The notes under the pieces: model-generated
Databases searched by the model: none
Told to the model about the DNA's origin: nothing
What the model saw: the letters and a program-made list of their open reading frames with translations, nothing else
NCBI GenBank assembly: GCA_028641055.1
Contig: CM054063.1
Coordinates: 182,472,756 to 182,536,755 of the forward strand
Length of the DNA stretch: 64,000 bases
DNA from: Alopecurus myosuroides
Taxonomy: Eukaryota > Streptophyta > Magnoliopsida > Poales > Poaceae
Reading direction: 5' to 3'
Program-made: the position numbers and the translations under genes
Part shown: positions 24,488 through 35,165 of the stretch, in pieces
How the letters are laid out: every line of letters begins with the position of its first letter
Position numbering within the stretch: position 1 is the first letter of the stretch

Positions 24488-25843
24488 TGGAAGCATCCAG
24501 AAGACCGAAGCATCCAGAAGACCGAAGAGGAGTCGAAGAGGGGCAGCAGGGGGGCCACACCATAGGGTGGCGCGGCCCCCTGGCCGCGCCAGCTATGGGT
24601 GTGGACCCCCGGCCTCCACCTCCTTTTCCCTTTCGCCTATTTAAGCCCCCCGAATGGAAAACCCTAGGTACTTGATCAAAATCCCCGAAAAACTTCCGCA
24701 GCCGCCGTCACCGTTAACCCCAGATCAGGGGGGTTCTGAAGCTGTTTCCGGCACCCTGCCGGAGAGGAGGTCATCACTGGAGGCTTCTACATCACCATGC
24801 CTGCCTCCGGAGTGGTGCGTGAGTAGTTCATACTTGGACTACGGGTTCGTAGCTATAGCTAGATGGTTGTCTTCTTCTCATATGCCTCCATGTTTAGATC
24901 TCGTGAGCTGCCTATCATGATCGAGATTGATCTTATGTAATTTTTTATGCTGTGTTTGCTGGGATCCGATGAATATTGACCTCATGCCAAGTTGATTATA
25001 GTCTTTATTTTCATATGTTATTTGTGATCTTGCATGCTCTCCGTTCCTAGTGGTTATTCTGGCCAAGTAGTTGCTAGTGACTCCAAGAGGGAGTATTTAT
25101 GCTCGATAGTGGGTTCATGCCTCCTTGTTGCCTTGCTCGAGGGACAAAAACATTAAGTGGGAGGATGCGATGTTGCCATTAGGGAGAAAACAACGGTGAG
25201 AGTGCCCACGTGCATAATCATTGCTTACATTACACACTTTGTTTAATGCAATTATCTGTTGCTTGCAACTTCATACCTAAGGGGGTTCAGATGATAACCT
25301 GAGGGTGGATTATTAGTCGTAGATGCAGATGGATGTCGATCTATGTATCTTGTTGTAATGCCCGCACTAAATAGCATAGTAATCTTCATGTCATATTGTG
25401 CACTATGGTGCAACCTCTATTTGTCAATTGCCCAGCTATAATTTGTTCACCCATCATGCTATCTTTTATGGAGAGACACCACTAGTGAAACTATGAACCC
25501 CGGTCCATTTTTCCACACTATTAAACAAACCACAACTGATCTCTTTACTTTCTGCAAGCATACATTGTTTTTCCACACTATACGTCTAATATTTTTTTCA
25601 GCAAGACCGGTGAGATTGACAACCTCACTGTACCGTTGGGGCAAAGTATTTTGGTTGTGTTGTGTGCAGGTTCCATGTTGTTGCTGACCCCGGTGAAGCG
25701 CCAGCACCACCGTTAGTGGCATCATCCTTCCGAAGATTCTCTTTCTCCTACTGGATTGATAACCCTGGTTCTTAACTAATGGGAAAACTTCTACCGCTGT
25801 GCTCATCACACCCTCCTCTTGGGGTTCCCAACAAAGTGCATCA
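24488..25843 (+). repeat. Inverted LTR fragment inside the E1 3' LTR
   Basis: This plus-strand piece runs from about LTR position 226 to the LTR end (GTGCATCA near 25843) and is opposite in direction to its surroundings. It splits the E1 LTR between positions about 297 and 341, with about 40 bp lost. A 17-bp word (CATCCAGAAGACCGAAG) is repeated in tandem at its start near 24490-24525. With 23253-24487 it forms a large palindrome with arms of about 1.2 kb and almost no spacer. Confidence 0.8.
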
Positions 25844-26136
25844 GGGCACGCCACCCCATGGTGTGACCCCCCTGGTGCCCGTCTTCGACTCCTCTTCAGT
25901 CTTCTGGATGCTTCCGGGGAAAATAGGCACTTCGGGCTTTGTGGGGTCAAATTCCGAGGATATTTCCAGAACAACTTTTGTGATATCTAAAACAACAGAA
26001 AACAGGGAACTGGCACTTGGCATCTTGTGTCCCGGAAAACATGTAAAAATGCTATAAAGAGGGGAGAAAACAAGTAGCATTTCGCATAATATTATCATGG
26101 AGCATCAGAAATTATATATAAGTTGGAGACGTATCA
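25844..26136 (-). repeat. E1 3' LTR, start part
   Basis: The minus strand begins TGATACGTCTCCAAC at 26136 and runs about 290 bp to the inverted fragment. It matches the first 300 bp of the element A LTR at 1833. Confidence 0.8.
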
Positions 26137-28804
26137 AGCATCCCCAAGCTTAGTTCCTACTCTTCCTCGAATAGGTAAATGATAAAACAATAATTTCTAA
26201 GGTGACATGCTACTAACATAATCTTGATCATAAAAATGTAAAAGCATATGTAAGCTGAGATCATAGAACTTCAAACACAAACATGATAAATAGAACTTTA
26301 ATAATAAATCAAATCAATCAGTTTTCATCATGAAGAGTATCTCAAATAAATGATCAAGAATAATAATGCAAAGAAAGATAAATGTTTGTTTCAGTATAGA
26401 GAAAGCATGGAAAAGTGATATTTCGCTAGTCCTTAAGAGTGGGGCAAAACATAAATGCCATGACACCTTCAAAGTTCATGAGGAAGACTAGAGAAAATAA
26501 TTTCAGAACAAATAATATCACATCATGAAGCAATTATTGATGTTTATGGCACAAATGCACATAAAACTCAGAATGCAAATGCTCTCTCAACTGTGCATAA
26601 AGTTAGAAGATGGAGACTCAACATAAAAGTAAAAGAAAGGCCCTTCGCGGAGGGAAGCAGAGATCAACTCATGTGCTAGAGCATTTTATTTTATTAAACA
26701 GGGGTATTAAAAGTTTGACACTCCTCCCATCCATCTTTCACAAACCATTGCTAACCAAATCCTCGGGTGCCTGCCAACAATCACATACCGTGGAGGAGTG
26801 TCTATATTTTGGGAGATGTATGCTAATGTCAACGAATGGTAAACATAAAATACAGTACTTCACAAGCCAACTGGATTCACAAGAGCGGATCCCATGTGAA
26901 GGACGCATCTGGGTAGAAGGTCATCCCTCTTTCTCTTTTGTTTACACAATTATGCTTTGGCTGATAAATCAGGGGCAAAAATGGTGAAAAGATTTTGTGT
27001 GTATTAATTTGGGGCTAGGCATCCTGCTGCCAGCTCTTCTATCATTTGGATAAGCGGATGAAGCCACTAGTCCAAGGTGTGAAATCCAATCAACAAGTGA
27101 GATAGAGATTATCTATTTATGTCCTCATGAGCAAAAATAGGAATATAATTAGGAGTAATTTTGAAGGTTTTAAAGGTAACACATGACCAATTTACTTGGA
27201 GTGGCAGTTAAATACCACATGTAGGTAGGTATGGTGGACACAATGGGGAAAACTTTGGTTTAAGGGAGTTGGATGCACGAGTAGAGCTCATACTCAGTAT
27301 ATGTGGATGCTAGCAAACGACTGGGAGCGACAAATCAAGAGAGCATAAGAGCCATAATCATGCATAGCAACATAAACACCATTAATTAAAGTATAAGCGG
27401 TATCACAAGTTAAAAAAATAAGTGGTCATGGATGCTATTCGTGACTGGTTCATAGTCATAAACATGGTGTGAGCATGCACCAAGTCAACTAAATAAAACA
27501 TTCGAAAGAGAATACCATAAATTTATGCTTCCTTATGACAAGAACAACTCATGAATCTTTCAATGGCATATTAAACACTCTCAGATATTTGAGGCTATTC
27601 ATGCTACTCAATATCCAAAATTCTTTAGAACTAAAATAACATTTAGCATGGCATGAAAAGTTCTAGCAACAGTCTATACAAGCTTCTACTTGCACCATTA
27701 AAAATTATACTTTATACAACAGTTTCTTCTCCCAACAAGCACCATACAAGATATGTTTTAACAAAAATACTCTTTATGATACATCAAGAAAACATGAGAG
27801 TACTCACATACCACTACTAAAACTAACAACTCTGATAAGAGATGCATGCAAAACAGGAGCTAAATACATACAACAGCCGGACAAAGATTAAGAATACAAA
27901 GTATTCCCATGAAAAAGCGGAGCGTGTCACTCTCCAATAAAAGAATGCTGGGGTACAACCAAGCCTATTGCAAAAATAAAAACAAACCGAAAGCAAAAAT
28001 AAAAGACGCTCCAAGTAAAGCACATAAGATGTGACCGAATAAAAATATAGTTTCACTAGAAGTGACTTGATAATTTGTTGATGAAGAAGGGAATGCCTCG
28101 GGAATCCACAAGCTTAGACGCTTGAGTCTTTTTGGAATTTGCTGGGATGTACCACCGGGGCATCCCCAAGCTTAGGCTCTTCACTCTTCTTGATCACGTC
28201 ATATCATCCTCTTCTCTTGACCCTTGAAAACTTCCTTCACACCAAACTTCTCACAATTTTCATTAGCAACGTTAGTGCAATCGAAATAATAAATTCACAT
28301 GGTTCAGTGTCAACACATGCCTAACACTCAAAAACACATTAGCTACTGTCACAACTTCTTTTAAAACTCTTTTTCTCAAAAGAACACCAAAAGAAAGAGA
28401 TTAAGATGCAAATGCAATTATTGACAGAAATCTGTCAAAACAGGACAGCAGGTAAAGATGAATTTATTTTCGAAAATCTTATGTTGCTCAAATCAAAAAG
28501 TGGTCAACTAAAAAAAGTTTCATATACAGCCCAGGATTACGCACAAAAAACCTCAGGTCATTTTGAATTTTCTGTGATTTTATACGGAATAAACAGTGGA
28601 CAGCAGAAATCTGTTTCCTGCGCAGAAATCCGAAATAGAGGTTCAACTTTCCACTAGAGGTTTTACTTGGCTCAACAAAAACACAAAATAAAAGATACAT
28701 AGGGGTTGCTAAGGAAATAGAAAACACCCAGGTGCAAAGAAAACAAAAGAAAACGGGTTGAAAACAGAGAAATAAAACGGGTTGTCTCCCGGTAGCGCTT
28801 TTCT
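26137..28804 (-). other. E1 3' non-coding region with polypurine tract
   Basis: The polypurine-like AAGCTTGGGGATGCT (minus strand, 26137-26151) abuts the LTR. The remainder has no credible ORF. It is homologous, in reverse, to element A 1-1832, and its blocks also recur in E2 (for example 46281-46350 and 46440-46530), so three elements share this 3' region. Confidence 0.7.
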
Positions 28805-30001
28805 TTAACGCCTTTCAGCTAGGCATAGAAAAGTGAAATCACGTGGATGCTCACATAAGAAATATGAATTGAAGAAAAATAGAGCATCATGAAGAAAATT
28901 TAAAACAAATTTAAGTCTAACCCACTTTCTAATCTTATAAATAAATAAATCAAAGAAGCTCAAACTAGAGATCAAGACCAACTTCAAAACTTTCAACAAA
29001 AGGAGAAGTGTTTTGGTAACATGAAAATTCCTAAAACCATATTTTCCTCTCTCGTAATAATTTTCACTAGCATCATGAAAAAACTCAAAAACATAACTAT
29101 CACATAAAGCATGTTTGTCATGGTCTAAAATAACACAATTCATATCAAGCTAAAAAATAGTGGGATCAAAATTTAAAATCAGCTCCTCTTTCTTCCCACT
29201 TTTAGCAATAGCAAAAAAAAGATAATTGTTCGCTCTTAAAAGATATAGGACACATTATAGAAATCATATTTTCAGTAGCATTATAATTTATAGCATCAAA
29301 TAAAACAAGACCATCATCAATAGCATTATCATAAGATTTATCCAAGTAGCATGGCTTATCATAAATAACAGTAGCAATATCATTCTCACAAGTTTCATCC
29401 ATAGTAGTATCAAGGTCACAAGTATAGAAAGTATCAATTTCATCAAATAATCTATGAGTTAAAGAATTACTATCTTTGGGAGGTAGACATGGGTAGCTCC
29501 ATTCTTCCTCCTCTTGATCATCACTCTCCTCCTCTTTTTCATCCAATGAGCTTCCAGATTCAGCAGTTTCTACTTCCATAGGTTCCTGCAAGGCATTAGT
29601 CTCTTCCTTAGGTTGAGACCATTTATTAAGATATTCCATTGTGTAGTAATTACAATCCTTGTAATTATCAAAGCAATATTCAAGTATAGCATAAATCTCA
29701 TATTTATAAGGTGCATCATCAATACTTTCAAGCAAATAGGAAATTTCGAATGCACCCTTCCAAGCAATAAATTCTTCAATTTGTTCCACATCATATAATT
29801 CATAATTTCCCTTAACATAAGAAGATATGGTAACATCATCATTACACTCACATTGAAAAGGGAGGTGTTTATACCTCCTACAACAACAAGATTTATCAAA
29901 GCAATAAGTAACATTATAGGTGGAGCACAAGTTTTTAGCATAGTCATGTAATTTATTAATTTGCTCCCATAAGTGTATTCCATTTTCTAACAAGCGGTGT
30001 T
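28805..30001 (-). pseudogene. E1 unrecognised ORF (main part), interrupted by E2
   Basis: The frame 29202-30001 is open on the minus strand. It encodes a Cys-rich patch (CFDKSCCCRRYKH...CEC near 29870), an acidic middle (EEESDDQEEEEW near 29520) and a C-terminal Asp/Tyr-rich section. A second open stretch, 28805-29143, in another frame starts NCVILDHDKHALCD and turns hydrophobic (possible membrane segment); it looks like the continuation after stops and a frameshift. The first codons are on the other side of E2 at 54067-54139. I do not recognise it as gag, pol or a known envelope. It is the only ORF of E1 and may be what this non-autonomous family maintains. Confidence 0.5.
29997..30001. repeat. 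TSD of E2, left copy (GTGTT)
   Basis: GTGTT at 29997-30001 matches GTGTT at 54062-54066. Joining the two sides restores an open frame in the E1 ORF, which supports the boundary. Confidence 0.75.
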
Positions 30002-30809
30002 GTATGACCCACAAGTATAGGGGATCGCAACAGTCTTCGAGGGAAGTAAAACCCAAATTTATTGATTCGACACAAGGGGAGCCAAAGAATATTTGTGAGC
30101 CTTAACAAGTGAGTTGTCAATTCACTTGCACCTGAAAGTACTTTTGTTCGCAGTGGTTTATCAGTAGTAACAGTTTTATAGTAGCAGCAGTAGTGGAATG
30201 AAAACAACAGCAGCAGTAGTGTTTGAAGTAAACAACAGATTAAATACTGTAGGCATAGGGATGGATGAATGGGCGTTGCATGGATAAGAAAGTCCAAATA
30301 ATGATCATGTAATGGGAATTGCAGATAAATATTATAAAGCATCCAAGCACTAAGTAACCATAGGCGTGTGTTCCATAAATAGTCGTACATGCTCACAATG
30401 AGAACTTTCACAACATCTTTTGTCCTACCAGCCCGTTTTCAGCGGGGCCTGTAATTACTGTGCTCCTTTTAATAAAGCACTAGAGCAAAGCATTAACACT
30501 CCGTGAACACATGTGATCCTCACATCGCAGCCATCCCCTCCAGTTGTCCCAATTTTTGTCACTTCGGTGTCTCGGGTTCCGGAAAACGATATATTTAATT
30601 AACTTGCAGGTATGATCAAGAAACAATGATTATCATGGTGATTCAATAACATGTTCAGATCTGAGATCATGGCACTCGGGCCCAAAGTGGCAAGCATTAA
30701 GCACAACAAGTTGCAACAATGTCAATAGCACTAATAGAGGACACTAGGCACTATGCCCTAACAATCACGACATTATTACATGAACAATCTCATCCAATAC
30801 CTACCATCC
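30002..30809 (-). repeat. E2 3' LTR, distal part
   Basis: Matches 52681-53505 of the E2 5' LTR (both contain ATGACCCACAAGTATAGGGG at the left end). It stops at CATCC, the TSD of E3. The left terminus reads GTATGACCC instead of TGATGACCC, a small terminal change. Confidence 0.85.
30805..30809. repeat. TSD of E3, left copy (CATCC)
   Basis: CATCC here and at 45246-45250 flank the E3 LTR ends exactly. The intact 5' LTR of E2 shows the empty site near 53496-53510 (CTACCATCCCC). Confidence 0.93.
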
Positions 30810-33684
30810 TGTCGCACCCAAGGTTTCTAGAGGATACTCATCGCACGAACTGGAAGTCAGGTACTTGGATTATGGGGCATAACTGCTCCCACGTCCCAGC
30901 TTCCTGGTAGGCCTGCGCTTATGCGCGACAACACAAGCCCTGCTTCCACCGTCGAAGTAAACTATCCGCTAGGAACCTAAGGCACTACTGTCGACGTACT
31001 TCATATTCAAACACGCACTGTACGTCAACAGCTTTGAACGAAATGATAACACAAACTGTCTCTAAGACACAAAAGAATGAAATAAGTGCAACTGGCCTTC
31101 ACTAAGGCAGAAATATCGAATACAGTCATCCAGAGGACACATGTCCCAACATATCATCCATTACAACAGCGGAAGCAATCAAAGGGGTCTGAGTACAGAC
31201 AAATCCATGGCTTAAGAAGCCGGAGAAAATAAAGAAGCGAAGCCCATCCACGTAGGTTCTGGATCCTGCCCTGGTCCAGCTAACTACTCGTCTGCAGTCT
31301 CGTCGAACTCCACAAAGTAGCCATCCTGGGAAGCATCGTAGTCGTAGTCGTACTCTGCGTAAACCACAGCCCCAACGGGGTCAGTACATCCAAGTACTGG
31401 CAAGCAAGACTCACAGTTCATCAAAGAGTTACCCGTCAACACAAGCATTGATGCTTGGGATCAACGGAAGAAAGGGGTGATTTAAAAGTTGCTGCTGGCT
31501 GCTCTAACCAACTACAGTAGATAACTACAAGTTCCGGCTAACAGAAAAGATAAGATCGAGGATTGTAACCAACTGAAAGATAACTTCAACCAAACCCATC
31601 CTGGATCTCGCCCCTTATCCAAAGAAGCAATCCGAGGATAACTCACACAGTTGTGATAAGGTGAATCAAGTTATTGTGTGAATAACCTATTACTAGTCAA
31701 GTTATTAATCATTGGGTGAAACATGATTGGTCATTATGTTGAAGTTGTCCTGAGTACTTGTTAGCCAGTACTTTCACCAAGTAATCCATAACCGCGGAAA
31801 ACACGGCTTCTCGAGAAGATTATCCCTGCAGGGTTGCACCAATTTGGCCGTACACTCATGAATATCCCGCCAGATGGGATGCCTCCCACCAAGCGGGGCA
31901 CTCAACACAACCAACCATTCTTCGCATCAAGCCCAAAGAACCTTGGGCGCACGGCTAATCAAGCCCAGAAGAAAATGGACCATCATAGCACTCTAAGACC
32001 GTGTCCCCCTATATGCCGACTACGAAAGTTCCACCCTGCGCTGGGCTCGCAAAAACATGCATGCGGCAAATGGAAAACACGAACTAAATGAGGCGATTTG
32101 GACGAGATGCGAATCAGGTCAAGTTGAGGGGGGCGCCCATACTCGCTTCCCAAATGCGGGTAGTGCGCTCATCATGGATCAGTAGACAAGACCCTTTTCC
32201 TATTAGGGTCGACACTAGCAGGCTCCAAAACCTCTCATGGGCCTCCTGCCGGTGCCTTATCCTCAAGTTATTATTACCATTAGCAATTAACAGGATTGAT
32301 TGATTAACATCGAGCCCCCCCGGTACAAATATTAAGATAGTAACAGTAGTAACCGACAACAGACTCGAGTAAAAGCAACCCTAAGCATGCTAGATAATAC
32401 TAAGGCACAAACAAAGGCTGTAGGTATGGAGGTGAGGCATTATCATTGGTTCAGGGTATCATGTGATAGGTTCGGAGAACAAGCAACGATACATAGGGCT
32501 AGCAATAGTAGACAAAAGGATAGTATCGACAACAAGTGTGGAAAGGAACTCGATGATTCATGTGAGTGATAACTTGCCTGGCAGCTCAGTAGCCGGGTAC
32601 TGGGCTAGGTCCTGAGTAGTGGTGTCGTAAGGATCGTCGGTCTCAACGTAGTCGTCGTCTAACCGAGAAGAAGCAAACAGGCAAAAACAGGAATGTAAAC
32701 AATCATGTTCATAGCATTGTGCACAGTCAATATGATGCATGACAATTTAATAGGTGCATCTAGATAAACTGACTAACATGATAGCTCAAATTAAATGGAC
32801 CCATATGCAAGGGTTGCATATGGAAAAGGATCCATTGAAACAATTGGAACAAATGATGTATTTATTAGGTGTTAGTTGTTACCATGATGCATGCATGATG
32901 AATAACAATAACATAATAATTTAAATGCAATTGGAAAGATAGTTAACAATTTAGAAAGGCACTTATTAAATTTGGAATTTTGTTACTTAACATGGTACAC
33001 AAACAATTATTGTTTTCATCAAGTTAGGGTGTGCAAAACAATTTACAAATTTTATATTTGAAAAGTTTATCAAATTTTAGTTGGATTACATGTTTCACAT
33101 TTTGAAATTGGACTATGGATTAATTAATTATGAATTAAACAATATTAAACAATTTTTAATTGAATTAAACAAGATTTAAATAGTTTAGGCAATTAAAATT
33201 ATTCAAACCAGAAAACAAATTTTATATTTGAATAGAACATTCAAAAAGGTGTGAAAAACATATTTTATTTGAATTATTTGAAAACAGTATGATTTAGTTA
33301 TGAATTATTTCAATTTGCATTTGAATTGTTCAAATTTGAAATTTAAAAGTATTTTGAAAATTCAAAACAGAACACAAGTTGAAAATTTGGAAAGATTATG
33401 AAATTTGGATAGGAATACATATAAAGTTTGCATTTGTTGGATTTATAAAACAGAAGATATTGAATTTTAAAGTTTTTTGTTCTATTCTGCCAATTAAAGA
33501 ATATTTGGAAAATATCAGAAAACGTTTTAACCATTTGTTACTTTACAGTAACCTAGCCGCAGACACTGGGTGGTGGGCCACGGTGCCAGCGTGGCGCTGT
33601 GGATGGCGAGGTGGCGCATCAGGTCACTGACCTGCGGGCCTGGTCATCGAGGCAGAAAAGCGGAAAAAAGGACGCGCGAGGGGG

Positions 33685-33740
33685 GGGGATCGAACCCGCA
33701 CCCTCCTCCTGCGCGCGAAGGGTCACGACCGCTGCGCTGT
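33685..33740 (-). other. tRNA-like stretch in E3 LTR (second copy 43837-43892)
   Basis: The minus strand carries GGGTTCGATCCCC, a good Pol III B-box/T-loop match, preceded by GCGCAGCGGTCGTGACC, which resembles a D-arm/A-box region. No complete cloverleaf closes by eye, so this is not called a tRNA gene. Confidence 0.35.
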
Positions 33741-34387
33741 AACTGAACTTTTGTTCAGAATACAGCTGCACTGTTTTTCAGTTAACGCACACGGCTTGGT
33801 GCCAAAACTGACGAACTGCAACTGCTGGTTGCAGTCACGGACAGAGGCCTTCGGCCGGTGATCACCACGGCGGATCTCCGGCGGCTCGCGGGTGGCCTAG
33901 GTGTGCGTGTGCTTGTGCTACCACCGTGGAGGCGTGCCGATGGGCGAGAGACAGAGATCGAGGGAAAGGAGGCAGGGCTACCTGTCGCTGGTAGTCGTTC
34001 AGACGGAGCAGCAGACCGGCGGGCCTTTCCGGCGACGGCGCGGCCGCCGTGTTGCCTCCCGGCAAACGACGAGGGGTCAGTGAGCCTCGGGGTACATCCG
34101 CGTCTCCATTCCCGCCACCAGCTACTGCTCGAGGTGGCCCTGGCTACCGGCGACGAGGGAGGAAGGTAGTCTACGGTGGTCGGTTTCAGAGATCGTCGGT
34201 GGATTTTTCAGAGGAAAGCAGAGAGCTTGGGGGGAGAGGAAGAGAAGTGGCGGCGCAGAGGGATGGAGCTTAGGGTTGCGGCAGGAGGAGGAGGCCGTGG
34301 TGGTTACTTAAGGAGGAGCAGGGCCAGTACGGCAGGGCATCGGGAGCTCCAGGGGGGTGATCGACGATGGGGAGGGAGTCGTACCCC

Positions 34388-34399
34388 CCTGACGTCAGG
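34388..34399. promoter_or_regulatory. CRE/as-1-type palindrome in E3 LTR (second copy 44506-44517)
   Basis: CCTGACGTCAGG is a perfect 12-bp palindrome containing TGACGTCA, the classic bZIP (TGA-factor/CRE) site, about 730 bp from the LTR start in the GC-rich block. A regulatory role is inferred. Confidence 0.35.
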
Positions 34400-35127
34400 C
34401 GAGAGGAGCACGATAGCGACAGCTATCGGGCCAAAAGGGGGAAACTGAGCTGGGCTGGACCCTTAGCTGTTGCTGCTCTCCTCCCTTTTCTATTTTATTT
34501 TTTTGTACTGTTTTTTTTTTGTAGGTGAGCAAATTGGAAACAAAGCAAGATTTGTTTACAGAAATTTTTGGAATAAAAAATAGGGTAATTTTATTAGTGG
34601 AAAAATGCAACCTTTTGGCAGTTGTTGTTTTCAAAAACTTTGTTGTTTGCTTGCTATTTTAAAAATTAACCAATTTAATTGAAAATTGCAATAATACTTA
34701 ATATTAGAAAATAGTGCCATTCCCACTAGGGTTTCCCCTAGGGTTTTGGAAGGGTTTAAAGAGGGAAAAAGGGGTGGTGACTTTTATGGTTTCAAAAGGT
34801 GCTGAATTTTAAGGGTTGGTTTGAATTTGAAATGACTTAGAAAATAATGATTGAAATGGTTGATTGATTAATGGTGTGATTAAATTAAGCAACAATTTAA
34901 GAGTTGATCCAATATGAAACTAATTGGAAGCAATTGATGTTTTTGGAATTGCAAATCTTTATTTGAGAGATTGTAACAGACAAGTGTGAAAACAATGTTT
35001 GATTAAGTTTGAATTTTATTATGAAAACAATGCAAACAGAAATAAAAATGAGAATGATGCCATGATGCATTGCATAAATTAAACAAATAAGTAAAACAAC
35101 TAAGGGTTTTCATACTTGGATGTTACA

Positions 35128-35145
35128 AAACGCCCCCCCTTGAAG
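35128..35145 (-). promoter_or_regulatory. E3 polypurine tract
   Basis: The minus strand reads CAAGGGGGGGCGTTT directly before the LTR start TGTAACATCC, and only 20 bp after the gag-pol stop. This is the expected priming site for plus-strand DNA. Confidence 0.8.
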
Positions 35146-35165
35146 GAATCGCGCCCCGAGATTCC

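Larger units (their letters stand above)
30810..35127 (-). repeat. E3 3' LTR (4.3 kb)
   Basis: The minus strand begins TGTAACATCCAAGTATG and ends CTTGGGTGCGACA. About 550 bp of AT-rich sequence is followed by a GC-rich block (about 34480 down to 33560), then AT-rich and mixed sequence. No protein-coding ORF is credible in it. A palindrome CCTGACGTCAGG at 34388-34399 and a tRNA-like stretch at 33685-33740 lie in the GC-rich block. Confidence 0.95.

Noticed and set aside
33858..34448. Several ORFs in the GC-rich block of the E3 LTR (repeated at 44010-44584)
   Set aside because: Same reason: GC-rich LTR sequence, low-complexity products, and frames altered by the indel between LTR copies.
30810..35127. 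Segmental duplication of 4.3 kb
   Set aside because: The two copies are LTRs of one element: TG...CA ends, CATCC duplication, PBS and polypurine tract all fit.
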